Of a stretch of DNA of 43,671 nucleotides, positions 25,801 to 33,199 are shown piece by piece. The position numbers were made by a program, and so were the translations under genes. The stretch comes from Pseudomonadota bacterium (GTDB lineage Bacteria; Myxococcota_A; Bradymonadia; UBA4248), in the NCBI GenBank assembly GCA_017441205.1, contig JAFRYG010000216.1:1-43671 (forward strand). The letters run 5' to 3'. Under the pieces are notes generated by a model that was not told where the DNA came from, ran no database searches, and saw only the letters and a program-made list of their open reading frames with translations. Position 1 is the first letter of the stretch, and every line of letters begins with the position of its first letter.

Positions 25801-26357
25801 TTACCAATATGAAAGGTATGTTCGAGGGAGCTAAGAAGTTTAGTAACAATGATAGTAATATGTACCCAAACGTTTATGGCCTAGATAGATGGAATGTATC
25901 AAAAGTAACCGATATGAGCCACATGTTTGAGGGTTCCGCCTATAACGACACTTTATCCAATTGGGATGTATCCAATGTGACGGATATGAGCCGTATGTTT
26001 TATAACAATAAAGCATTCAACCAACCGCTCAAGAACTGGAAGACCAAGACAGCTAAAGTCAAAGACATGCGCGAGATGTTCTATGGTGCAACCGCATTTA
26101 ATCAGGACGTTTCGACGTGGACGGTTGCGAGTGTACAAAATATGAGCCGAATGTTTTATAATGCTACGAGTTACAATTATACCTCAAATGACTGGCGTCC
26201 TACTTATATCACCAACAGCAAAGATTGCACGCGGTTAAGTGAGATGTTTTATCACACCAAATTATCGTGCAGCGAGGCTCGCAGTATGATCAGCAACTGG
26301 GGACTCAAGGGTGTCTGCACAGCCAATCAGCTGCGCGGGAGCACCGACTGCGATTGA
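22809..26357 (+). CDS. giant DUF285/MopE-like surface lipoprotein, paralogue of the 7635 protein
   Basis: This 1182-residue lipoprotein has lipobox SWGC (Cys20) and an ELCADGQDNDNNGK metal-binding loop. Ten tandem 28-residue repeats follow (about 69-351) with motifs MPEGKKDCECVDGEW and NCQD, then one acidic loop EICDNKTDDDEDGK, small Cys modules, and a PKD-like stretch near 680 (VSVDWGDGVTD). The C-terminus holds about 13 DUF285/BspA-type repeats (about 790-1130; WDVSNVTSMKNTF and similar). The layout matches the 7635 protein, but the amplified part differs: here the 28-mer, there the acidic loops. An adhesin-like surface role is inferred from DUF285 proteins. AAAAGGAG lies at good spacing. 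Confidence 0.9.
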   Translation: MKIQSLLICSLSVACLSWGCSDDSSNHADDPSVPENTAELCADGQDNDNNGKADCDDDSCKVFIVCAPKTCEGAMPEGKKDCVCKDGAWTDCKDADAKTCEGDMPEGKKDCVCKDGSWTDCRDADAKTCEGDMPEGKKACECVDGEWTNCQDKDKTCEGNMPEGKKDCECVDGEWTNCQDKDKTCEGNMPEGKKDCECVDGEWTNCQDKDKTCEGNMPEGKKDCECVDGEWANCQDEDKTCEGDMPEGKKDCECVDGEWANCQDEDKTCEGDMPEGKKDCKCVDGTWTNCQDEDAKTCEGNMPEGKKDCECIDGEWTNCQDKDKTCEGDMPEGKKDCECVDGEWTNCQDEDKKNEICDNKTDDDEDGKIDCDDEDCEDHENCKIIVTPCEEGASSCEGKTRNYCEGGVLKMEECPFECVDGSCKSCNDIHGPDTCEEKDSIFVHTYCSDEGRKTEGCIYGCEGDHCIACIKGSQRCSEDGKSLETCTEADHKTQWVATPCTESCEDNHCTGCTTANTRTCKDGILEICDSSKKYSSETCEFGCKDATSCHTCNEGALSCDTDGKTILICKNDELTFHAQCTNACKNASCEDENGNHMKDEFDGDWKNARLCSSHSACAMTTGFCDPMVNNGTCMNKCQHDTQCIDGYVCRSDGRCAPKEFVTVWRTSTSNEKISFRLSAGSGCHVSVDWGDGVTDTISGTYCTNRDSTHTYANPGEYRVKLSGDVDGWRIGAYGAANLIRIESFGPAGFAKYAFNNAVNLKSISQTDIPDASKLTTMESMFSNDSQFNDAMIMRWDVSNVTSMKNTFANSNINQDLHKWDTANVTDMSGMFQNAKAFNGPIEYWDTSKVTDMNHMFDGASKFNQKIDRWNVQNVTDMSYMFNNTIFNQSIGSWNVSNVKDMSYMFANNSVFSQNIGSWDVSKVTNMSHMFSGASKFNCNIFEWKIENVTDMSYMFYKASAFNGQVNLWNVVNVKDTQYMFAYAENFNQYLSNWKVDHVTNMKGMFEGAKKFSNNDSNMYPNVYGLDRWNVSKVTDMSHMFEGSAYNDTLSNWDVSNVTDMSRMFYNNKAFNQPLKNWKTKTAKVKDMREMFYGATAFNQDVSTWTVASVQNMSRMFYNATSYNYTSNDWRPTYITNSKDCTRLSEMFYHTKLSCSEARSMISNWGLKGVCTANQLRGSTDCD
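23013..23861 (+). repeat. ten tandem 84-bp coding repeats
   Basis: Ten units of 84 bp (three are 87 bp) encode the 28-residue Cys repeat. Units three to seven are almost identical in DNA, including synonymous sites, which points to recent expansion by slippage or unequal crossing-over. Copy number probably varies among strains. No spacers are present, so this is not a CRISPR. Confidence 0.9.
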
Positions 26358-26462
26358 TATTTATAATGCCCGGTATGCCTTTCTTTGGCATGCCGAGCAT
26401 CAAGAGGCCAGTTTCAACCTCCAAAGCTGGAATCAATATACAGGCCGTACATCGCCAAATGA

Positions 26463-27866
26463 TTACGAATTCAGCTTTCCATCATTTCTTTTCAGCATTT
26501 CAACGAAACGATCGATCTTTCGCATTTCTTCCGGAATATCAATTCTCTGCGGACAATGCGGGGAACACTGATTGCAGCCGATACAGTGATCGGCCTGACG
26601 CAGCCTGGGAACGGAACGATCATATCCAATCAGGAATTCCCGGCGTGCCTGGACATATTTATCATCCGTCTGCTCCGTAATATATTTTTCTTCATTAACG
26701 CATTTGTTATAGTGCACAAATATCGACGGAATATCCAAACCATAGGGACACGGCATGCAATACTGACAGGTATTGCAAGGAATTGTTTTATATGAAAGCA
26801 TCGTCTGCGCGACATCTTCGAGCAAATCGAGCTCCTGCTTTGACAAAGTTTTAAGCGGCGAGTAAGTGCGCAGATTTTCGCGCAGATGCTCACGAAACGT
26901 CATACCGCTCAATACGGTCAAAACACCATTCGGACTGCCGGCATAGCGCATCGCCCAGATAGCCGGCGTGGCTTCGGGATCTGCAGCTTTGAGCTTATTG
27001 AGAGCCCTTCGGTTTTCGAGTCGGGCGAGTCTGCCGCCGAGTAAAGGCTCCATAATAATGGCAGGTATGTTTCGCTTTTCCAGTTCGGCGTATAAGTATT
27101 CGGCATTTGTATTGCGTTCGTTGACTTCTTTGGCGTGTTTCCAGTCCACGTAATTCAATTGAATCTGTACAAAATCCCAGTCGACATCCATCGCAAGTGC
27201 ATGATCAAATACTGCGATATCACCGTGATACGAAAATCCCAGATTGCGAATTTTTCCTTTTTTGCGTTCCTCGAGCAAAAAATCGAGCATGCCATTATCG
27301 ATATATCTGGCATTAAATACTTTCATGCCATCCTCGCCCATACCGATACCGTGCAGCAGCATATAATCGATAACATCTACCTGAAGCTCTTTAAAAGAGT
27401 TCTCATAGATTTTCATCGATTCTTCCCTGCTCCAGGTACTTTCGGCAAAGTTGGACAGCTTGGTCGCAATAAAATACTTGTCGCGCGGATGTCTTTTCAG
27501 AGCAATACCGAGTGAAGCTTCGGATTTTCCCTTGCAGTAGGCAGGTGAAGTATCAAAATAATTGACGCCGTATTTCAGGGCTTCATCGATGAGTGAATTG
27601 ACCATTTCCTGATCGATTTCACCGTCGGTTTCGCGGGCGCTTCGGTTATCTGTCGTCGGAAGACGCATCATACCAAAGCCCAGCAGAGAAATCTTATCGC
27701 CATTTTTTGCCGTACGATAGGTCATTTCACCAGTCGGCAAATCCATGGTTCCGCCGCGCGAACGGGTTTCCTTATCGCTGCATCCGGCAGCAGCCAGCCC
27801 CATTACCGCTGCTGCTGCGCCGGTAATTTTCATAAATTCACGACGGTTATATTTATTTTCGCTCAT
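26463..27866 (-). CDS. Tat-exported aldo/keto reductase with C-terminal ferredoxin domain
   Basis: This 467-residue protein belongs to the aldo/keto reductase family with a C-terminal 4Fe-4S extension. The N-terminus has a twin-arginine motif NRREFMKITG and then AAAGC, so it may be a Tat-dependent lipoprotein. The AKR barrel is about 45-330: YFDTSPAYCKGKSE with the Asp/Tyr pair, and the usual Lys/His region. The C-terminus has CNTCQYCMPCPYG and CIGCNQCSPHCP, ligands for Fe-S clusters. An in-frame upstream extension to 27965 has no start support; ATG 27866 begins MSENKYNRREF and has AGGTG upstream. It is the last gene of a four-gene minus-strand operon. The substrate is unknown. Confidence 0.85.
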   Translation of the reverse strand: MSENKYNRREFMKITGAAAAVMGLAAAGCSDKETRSRGGTMDLPTGEMTYRTAKNGDKISLLGFGMMRLPTTDNRSARETDGEIDQEMVNSLIDEALKYGVNYFDTSPAYCKGKSEASLGIALKRHPRDKYFIATKLSNFAESTWSREESMKIYENSFKELQVDVIDYMLLHGIGMGEDGMKVFNARYIDNGMLDFLLEERKKGKIRNLGFSYHGDIAVFDHALAMDVDWDFVQIQLNYVDWKHAKEVNERNTNAEYLYAELEKRNIPAIIMEPLLGGRLARLENRRALNKLKAADPEATPAIWAMRYAGSPNGVLTVLSGMTFREHLRENLRTYSPLKTLSKQELDLLEDVAQTMLSYKTIPCNTCQYCMPCPYGLDIPSIFVHYNKCVNEEKYITEQTDDKYVQARREFLIGYDRSVPRLRQADHCIGCNQCSPHCPQRIDIPEEMRKIDRFVEMLKRNDGKLNS

Positions 27867-27885
27867 AATGCACCTGCAAAAATGA

Positions 27886-29481
27886 TTATATTTCCTTGTG
27901 GACTTCGTGACCGACGATATGAATGGCACTGATGGGACGTACCGGGCAAACGTATTCGCAGGCACCGCAGCCGATGCAGCGTTCGGTATCGACGGATGGC
28001 ACTTCTACCTTTTCTCCTTTCGGGCCGTCGATTTCTATCATTTCGATCGCACCATTCGGACAATGACGCGAACAGTTGCCGCATTTTGTGCCATCTGCCG
28101 CAGGCAGACACAATGATTTCAGCCATACGGCGTGACCAATCTGGATGCCGGATTTTTCGAATGGCTTAATCGATTGAATTGCCCCCGTCGGACAAACTTC
28201 GGAACACCGCGTGCATTCCGGACGACAGAATCCTTTGTCGAAAGACATCTCGGGCTGCATCAGGTTCAACAGCGAAGTCGAAGGACGCAAAACTCCGTTG
28301 GGACACTTGGTCACACAGAGCTGACATCCGGTACAACGCGCAGAGAAATTGCCGAAACTCCGGGCACCGGCTGGTACCAATGAGAATTCGCCGCGATCCG
28401 GTCTCTGGCGTGGTTTGAGTTCTGCCATACCACCATCCGTCAGCTTATCTTCGGCCATGGCTACGGAAGATACCGCAAGCGCAGGCAGGGACATCAAAAA
28501 ACCTCTTCTTGCGGTTGAAACATTATCTGTGAGCACGGAACGATTGGTTTCGGCTGATTCTTCCGACGTCTGGGATTTGCCATCCGATGTCTTGATATTC
28601 ACATTTTCTGCAGTTTCATCCTGTTTTGCAGGTTTTCTTCCCCATGTACATTTGTACTGAATTGCCCCATGATGACAATTCTCAATACAGTTCATGCAGG
28701 CAACACATCGGCTTGTATCAATCGTCTGTGAATCTGAATTGATACATGCGGCTTTGCAGCGTTTTTCACACAGGTGGCAGTGAATACATTTATCTTTATT
28801 GATAACGGGTTTAAACAGCGAGTATTTTGAGATAAACCCGAGCAAAGTACCGACGGGACAGATGGTGTTGCACCAAGTGCGGCCGCCTCTGTACGCCAGA
28901 ACGGCAATAACAATGAACGTCACAAGAGCAATGATAAATGTCGGCACACTCCGAATCCATACTTCTGCCGGATAAAATGTGTAGGAATCAAGACGCTCGG
29001 CCCAAAAGGCCAATATATTATTTCCTGCATTATATATCGGAGAAAATAAATTCTGTGCGATTCGGCCATACGCACTGTATGGTGCAATCAGAATGGCAAT
29101 GGAATGGATTCCTGCAATCATCAATACGGCAAACACGCCAAGTACAACGTATCTCAGTATATTTTTGGCTTTTGTATAATGATATTTGTTTCTGTTCTTT
29201 TTACGAAGTGTACCGAACCATGCAATGATATCCTGCATAATGCCCAGGGGACAGATGATCGAACAATAGATTCGTCCAAAGACAGCAGTTATCAATAATA
29301 ATGCGATGACGATAACGACATTCAGAGCCAGCAATGCAGGCAAGAACTGGATTTTTGCAATCCAGCTCAGCCATTCGTGGATAACGCCCGTAAAATCCAG
29401 GAATAACAGCGTAACCGCAGCAAACATCAGTGCTGCAATGATGATGCGAATTTTTTTCAGCGAAACCATTCCTTTTTTCAT
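27886..29481 (-). CDS. membrane polyferredoxin, NapH/NapG-like fusion
   Basis: This 531-residue protein has about five membrane helices in residues 1-210. They carry the NapH-type motifs CSIICPLGIMQD and CNTICPVGTLLG. Cytoplasmic-type 4Fe-4S motifs follow: CIHCHLCEKRC and CVACMNCIENC. In mid-chain there is a second twin-arginine-like segment STARRGFLMSLPALAVSS at about 325-345. Beyond it are four more clusters (CTGCQLCVTKCP, CTRCSEVCP, CGNCSRHCP, CIGCGACEYVCP). NapH passes electrons from quinol to the ferredoxin NapG; here the two appear fused. It probably feeds the reductase at 26463, which starts 20 bp downstream. Confidence 0.85.
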   Translation of the reverse strand: MKKGMVSLKKIRIIIAALMFAAVTLLFLDFTGVIHEWLSWIAKIQFLPALLALNVVIVIALLLITAVFGRIYCSIICPLGIMQDIIAWFGTLRKKNRNKYHYTKAKNILRYVVLGVFAVLMIAGIHSIAILIAPYSAYGRIAQNLFSPIYNAGNNILAFWAERLDSYTFYPAEVWIRSVPTFIIALVTFIVIAVLAYRGGRTWCNTICPVGTLLGFISKYSLFKPVINKDKCIHCHLCEKRCKAACINSDSQTIDTSRCVACMNCIENCHHGAIQYKCTWGRKPAKQDETAENVNIKTSDGKSQTSEESAETNRSVLTDNVSTARRGFLMSLPALAVSSVAMAEDKLTDGGMAELKPRQRPDRGEFSLVPAGARSFGNFSARCTGCQLCVTKCPNGVLRPSTSLLNLMQPEMSFDKGFCRPECTRCSEVCPTGAIQSIKPFEKSGIQIGHAVWLKSLCLPAADGTKCGNCSRHCPNGAIEMIEIDGPKGEKVEVPSVDTERCIGCGACEYVCPVRPISAIHIVGHEVHKEI

Positions 29482-29482
29482 A

Positions 29483-29848
29483 TTATCCCACGTGTGACGA
29501 TTCAGCCGCAGGAGCTTCCGAAACGGATTCTTCTTTCTGCGACTTCAACAATGCTTTTTTTACGACGTGTTTAGGGTCATGAACGAGGAGATCGACGATC
29601 CATACGACGAGGCCGAGCGCAATCACAGCGAGTCCAAGGAAAGCGTCGTTGATCATATCTGCTGCAGCCGGATTAAAATAAGACGCGCCGTTTTCGACGA
29701 ATTCAAAAATGGCATCCACCAGCCACATCAGCGATGCGCCCCAAAACAGGAAGCAAAGCGTTCGTATCCGATAGATATCTTCGGGCGCATTTCTGTACCA
29801 TAAAAAGGTCGAAATGACGGCGGCAAAAACTGTTAATAACAGCGTCAT
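29483..29848 (-). CDS. small membrane protein of redox operon
   Basis: This 121-residue protein has three hydrophobic helices (about 1-18, 32-52 and 70-90) and a charged cytoplasmic tail rich in K/E/S. It overlaps the upstream gene by four bases and ends one base before the ferredoxin gene, so it is cotranscribed. No Cys motifs. It may anchor or help assemble the ferredoxin; function unknown. Confidence 0.75.
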   Translation of the reverse strand: MTLLLTVFAAVISTFLWYRNAPEDIYRIRTLCFLFWGASLMWLVDAIFEFVENGASYFNPAAADMINDAFLGLAVIALGLVVWIVDLLVHDPKHVVKKALLKSQKEESVSEAPAAESSHVG

Positions 29849-30207
29849 ACTTCTTCCTTTCCAATGGCTTTTGTCTCGAGATGATGCACGACAGCCAGCA
29901 TGACGCCCCAGACTGCGATGCAGAGCAACAGCATGACTACACCTGCCGTCGCCATTTCGTGAAGCATTTCAGCCGTACTATCTGGGGATGTCGTTGCCGT
30001 CAGGAACGGGAACCAGGGAACGACCTCACCATGCCACACGTGTTCAAAGGCGAGGAGGAATGCGCCGCCGGCAAGGAGCCGGGTGAGCCATCCGAGTTTG
30101 GTCGAAAATGCAATGTGGTTGTGCGCCTGTGCTTCACGTTTCTTTGTCTGCTTTTCGCAAATATGTGAAATGATAGCTCCGGTTGCCGGTACAATAAAAC
30201 ATGCCAT
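29845..30207 (-). CDS. small His-containing membrane protein, first gene of redox operon
   Basis: This 120-residue protein has three helices: an N-terminal one (CFIVPATGAIISHIC), one around 45-60 (LLAGGAFLLAFEHVWHG) and one around 85-110 (VVMLLLCIAVWGVMLAVVHHLE). His residues lie in or near the helices (HIC, EHVWHG, VVHHLE) and could bind heme or a metal, which is only a guess. AAGGAG lies seven bases before the ATG. A palindrome CCGGCA-TC-TGCCGG sits in the leader at 30229-30242. Confidence 0.75.
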   Translation of the reverse strand: MACFIVPATGAIISHICEKQTKKREAQAHNHIAFSTKLGWLTRLLAGGAFLLAFEHVWHGEVVPWFPFLTATTSPDSTAEMLHEMATAGVVMLLLCIAVWGVMLAVVHHLETKAIGKEEV

Positions 30208-30403
30208 ATAATATCTCCTTTTATGCAGCCGGCATCTGCCGGTTTATTTAGGTGTTTGGCCGGTTGTCACATTCCTCTAACGCATTCCGGCCTCGATTTG
30301 ATGCCTGAATATTCAGACTTCCTAATCTTAGTCTTAAATTATTCAGCCAAAATGTACAATAACAGTTTTGCAGTCCAGTATGCATTTTTGTCATACTGAA
30401 TGC

Positions 30404-30530
30404 GCCTATTGCATTGCTGCAATACGGCTGCATCGTGTGTGCTATTTGCAGGCAGAGGAGTGCATACTGCACATCTCTGCCTGCAAATACGCACCACGGC
30501 CCGTGCTATCCCTGTGGGATACGCCCGGGC
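30404..30530 (+). repeat. three bulged-C hairpins, one very long
   Basis: 30404-30428: inner TATTGCA/TGCAATA, loop TTGC, outer GCC/GGC. 30439-30494: inner stem of 15 bp running TATTTGCAGGCAGAG, outer GTGC/GCAC, and a second small stem GTGCA/TGCAC nested in the loop. 30499-30530: TATCCC/GGGATA, loop TGT, outer GC/GC, a mismatch and GCCCG/CGGGC. All three keep the lone C after ATA (30425, 30490, 30522), although their stem sequences have almost nothing in common. Confidence 0.85.
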
Positions 30531-30754
30531 TGCTTTCCAATATTATTGCATCATGAATTATTATAACAAAATGGACACATTTCAAAACAGTTCTCAATGC
30601 CAGCAAACATATATAAGACAAGCTTATAAACAAGTACAAACAAGAACAACATGAAGATACTGTCCGGCATATTGCAGTACATTCAGACAATGAAGGAGTG
30701 ATTGTTTAATTGTTGAGTCTGCAGTTCTGAAGCTGCGTCAAACAAATTCTTTAT

Positions 30755-30877
30755 ATGGATTACAGTGTAAATTGTAAAATAATCCGAAATGAATTTTATA
30801 CAAATCAATGTTTTGAAATTCATAATGGGATAATTGATGAAGAACATTTCGAAGAGAATGAATCAAAGACGCGATGA
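30755..30877 (+). CDS. possible 40-residue small protein
   Basis: An ATG at 30755 opens 40 codons with plausible composition (MDYSVNCKII, RNEFYTNQCF, EIHNGIIDEEHF). There is no clear Shine-Dalgarno. Its main support is the strong terminator 34 bases downstream. It could equally be noncoding RNA. Confidence 0.2.
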   Translation: MDYSVNCKIIRNEFYTNQCFEIHNGIIDEEHFEENESKTR

Positions 30878-30910
30878 AGAACGTCTGGTAATGCGAATCC
30901 AGCCTTTATG

Positions 30911-30948
30911 CCGGCAATCTGCATTGCTGATTGCCGGGTAATTTTTTA
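30911..30948 (+). terminator. strong intrinsic terminator
   Basis: Stem CCGGCAATC/GATTGCCGG of nine bp, nine-base loop, then GTAATTTTTT. It lies ahead of the zinc-ribbon gene and 700 bp past the divergent redox operon start, so it must end a plus-strand transcript beginning within the gap. Confidence 0.75.
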
Positions 30949-31095
30949 GATCGATAGAAAAAGCGAGCCTTTGTGATGAAACGATGATCCTGGATGCAAC
31001 AAAAACTTGAAAACGCAATGAAATACCAATAAATAGCGCGCCGTTTTTCGAAGATGGGTATTCGAAAAATATCCGTTCCCCCCAAAAAAGGATGC

Positions 31096-31551
31096 ATGAT
31101 GTTACCGGTATTTGATGACAGCGCAGTATGCAAAGACATAGAAGCCGTTTGCAGCAAATGTGGAGAATCGTGGCATATCATCGTTGCGGTTGCCGATGGT
31201 AAAATCGCCCAGGTTGAATGCAAGTCCTGCGGTGCGCGCCACAAATACAAGCCCATAGCCCGCGACCGCATGACGCTCAAGCGAGATACCAAAACGGCAC
31301 TCGCCGTAGCGACCAAAACGGGAACGCCAATCAAGGAAAAGAAAGCTCCGACACCGAAAGAGCTCGTGCCCAAAGTCCCTGCCAACGATCGTCCCATTCG
31401 CAAGTGGAGCATCAAAGAGAAGGATTTCCAGCTGGGAGACCGCATTGAGCATGTCAAATTCGGCCTTGGCGTCGTCGATGAGCTGCCCTCTCCCAACAAG
31501 ATGTATGTCACGTTCCGGGAAGAGCGCGTATTGCTCGTGTATGGCAAGTAA
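31096..31551 (+). CDS. zinc-ribbon protein with SH3/Tudor-like C-terminus
   Basis: This is about 151 residues. The N-terminus has two CxxC pairs (VCSKCGESW and CKSCGARHK), a probable zinc ribbon. The middle is a Lys/Pro-rich linker. The C-terminus (FQLGDRIEHVKFGLGVV, then MYVTFREERVLLVYGK) resembles the small beta-barrel at the C-terminus of UvrD/PcrA helicases and CarD-like modules, which contact RNA polymerase or nucleic acid. The start is 31096 or 31099, given AAAAAAGGA just upstream; an earlier ATG at 31054 has none. Role in transcription is inference. Confidence 0.7.
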   Translation: MMLPVFDDSAVCKDIEAVCSKCGESWHIIVAVADGKIAQVECKSCGARHKYKPIARDRMTLKRDTKTALAVATKTGTPIKEKKAPTPKELVPKVPANDRPIRKWSIKEKDFQLGDRIEHVKFGLGVVDELPSPNKMYVTFREERVLLVYGK

Positions 31552-31571
31552 TCGCCAATATAAATGGATGC

Positions 31572-31636
31572 ATGCGGCGTATGCTGAAAGCATAGCCGGC
31601 ATGAAGCCGGGCGTATCGGCATGCCGATAGCCCGGC
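31572..31636 (-). repeat. two bulged-C hairpins, reverse orientation
   Basis: 31576-31597: inner TATGCT/AGCATA with loop GAA on the plus strand, outer GGC/GCC, extended imperfectly to 31572-31602. 31606-31636: inner TATCGGC/GCCGATA with a two-base loop, outer GCCGGGC/GCCCGGC. In both the unpaired plus-strand G precedes TAT. They follow the zinc-ribbon gene by about 20 bp. Confidence 0.8.
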
Positions 31637-31807
31637 GGGGAGACGCAGTGCCAGCCCGGACAGGGCGGCACAAGGAACCCTGCCTTTAAACAAAATCCAT
31701 CGTAGATTTGAGCATTAAGTGATATGAAGAAGACTGGCGGCGGAAACGTCCGGCGATTTTTTTTCACTTCATGTCATAAACGAGACGCTCATAGTGGCAT
31801 CAAACCT

Positions 31808-33199
31808 ATGTTTCATCCAATAAAGACAACCATTGACCGGCGAATCATAAGATTCATTGCGGTTTTCCTTTTTATGGCGGTCCCAATGCATGGCCTGATC
31901 GGGGGACCGGAATCCGCGCAGGCGCAGCCGGCAGCCATCGATGTCATCATGCAGCCCAAAGCAGGCGAAAAAGCAGGGGAACTTGCCAAAGGCGAGCTTT
32001 TGACGACAGCGCTCAAAAGGGAGAAGCTGGAAGGGAATTCGATTCGGGAAGCCATGCAAAGCATCGGCAAACTGTTTGATTTCCGGCTTTCGCGGGCGGG
32101 CGACAAATACGTCTATAAACAGAACAATGGCAAAAAAATCGTCATGCTCAGATACCAGCGCGGCCAGCATGTCTACGAAGCACTTTGGGACGAGGAAACG
32201 GGGCAATACAACGCGCGTCTCGTCGAGACGGACAGCATTCCGCAGGCGATCGATCCCGGTGTGCTTGAGATGGCCGATGAAGATGGAGAAATCGATGTCG
32301 AGCATGCTGCAGTGGCAGACCAGATAAAGAATGCGCCGCCCCCCAGATTTGAAGCACCGGACGTGAATGATTCCTTCGGAAATGAACTGGCCAACCCTGA
32401 TGACCCGGTGCTGCCCGAAGACCCGGCGCTTGCGGGAAAACCCAGTCCCGATGCGGAGTTTCAGGGGGATGGCACCGGCACCGGAACTCCCATTCTGGAC
32501 GGTGATTCGGAAGACCAGAATGCCGCAGCCGATGACACCGAAGACGATGAACTGCTGAATGCACCGGTCATCGTGCATGAACCGACAGAGACAAATTCGC
32601 AGGAAGAGCCTCAGAATAAGATTGTGCCCGAAAACAGCTACCGGAATGAACCGTTTTATGGCAATCCCGGACGCCCCAAAAAGGCCCTGGAACCAGACAA
32701 TGCCGGCATTTCGATGATCAGCCTGACGGCGTTGATCCTGGGGATCGTTCTTTTCATTTTTGCGGCACTGACCATTTTGTGGCCATCCATTCAAATGCGT
32801 CGCCGATGTGCAGCGCAGGGACTGCATATTCGTTCGATGATACGGATTTCACCCAGACAGAGACTGGCATGTGTCGAACAGGACAACCATGCCTGTCTGA
32901 TTGCCATTCAGCCGGAGGGCATGTCTTTTATTGCGCCCTGTCCCGTCGACGACACTGCTTTTTGGGAATATCTGAAAACCAAAACCTACTGGCATCAGAT
33001 GGCGCAGAAAACGCTGTCAGATCGTCAGCTTGCTTCGCTGCTCAGGGAGTTTCAGCAGCGAAACCATCCCTCGCAGACAAAAACAGCCACATTTGGCAAA
33101 AAAAGTCATTCGGTGGATGAACAGGATGATTCCACTGCGATTTTGCTCACTTCGCTGGACGATGACATTCAATCCGAGGCAAATCATGAAAATAAATAA
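31808..33199 (+). CDS. exported protein with OapA/M23-N-like domain, TM helix and FliO-like tail
   Basis: This 463-residue protein has a signal peptide (residues about 1-40, ending ESAQAQ). Residues about 50-125 resemble the OapA-like/M23-peptidase N-terminal domain (LTTALKREKLEGNSI, LFDFRLSRAGDKYVY), which is linked to cell-wall binding. A long acidic, Pro-rich linker follows. One membrane helix is near 305-325 (SLTALILGIVLFIFAAL). The tail (SMIRISPRQRLACVEQ, ACLIAIQPEG) resembles FliO-type domains. The similarity is weak and the function unassigned. ATG 31808 is chosen because it starts the signal peptide. It overlaps the next gene by 14 bp. Confidence 0.75.
   Translation: MFHPIKTTIDRRIIRFIAVFLFMAVPMHGLIGGPESAQAQPAAIDVIMQPKAGEKAGELAKGELLTTALKREKLEGNSIREAMQSIGKLFDFRLSRAGDKYVYKQNNGKKIVMLRYQRGQHVYEALWDEETGQYNARLVETDSIPQAIDPGVLEMADEDGEIDVEHAAVADQIKNAPPPRFEAPDVNDSFGNELANPDDPVLPEDPALAGKPSPDAEFQGDGTGTGTPILDGDSEDQNAAADDTEDDELLNAPVIVHEPTETNSQEEPQNKIVPENSYRNEPFYGNPGRPKKALEPDNAGISMISLTALILGIVLFIFAALTILWPSIQMRRRCAAQGLHIRSMIRISPRQRLACVEQDNHACLIAIQPEGMSFIAPCPVDDTAFWEYLKTKTYWHQMAQKTLSDRQLASLLREFQQRNHPSQTKTATFGKKSHSVDEQDDSTAILLTSLDDDIQSEANHENK

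Larger units (their letters stand above)
30208..31095. other. 888-bp gap with hairpins and a possible small transcript
   Basis: From left to right: the leader of the minus-strand redox operon with its palindrome; GGCCGG/CCGGCC arms from 30259 on; a hairpin CAGTATG/CATACTG near 30376-30398; three bulged-C hairpins (30404-30530); then about 380 A/T-rich bases with small open frames; then a clear terminator at 30911-30948. A terminator with no large gene ahead of it suggests a short RNA or small-protein transcript. No gene of normal size is supported. Confidence 0.6.

Noticed and set aside
31769..32827. 352-codon minus-strand open frame
   Set aside because: It is antisense to the OapA/FliO-like gene, which has a signal peptide, membrane helix and operon context; the antisense frame has none of these.
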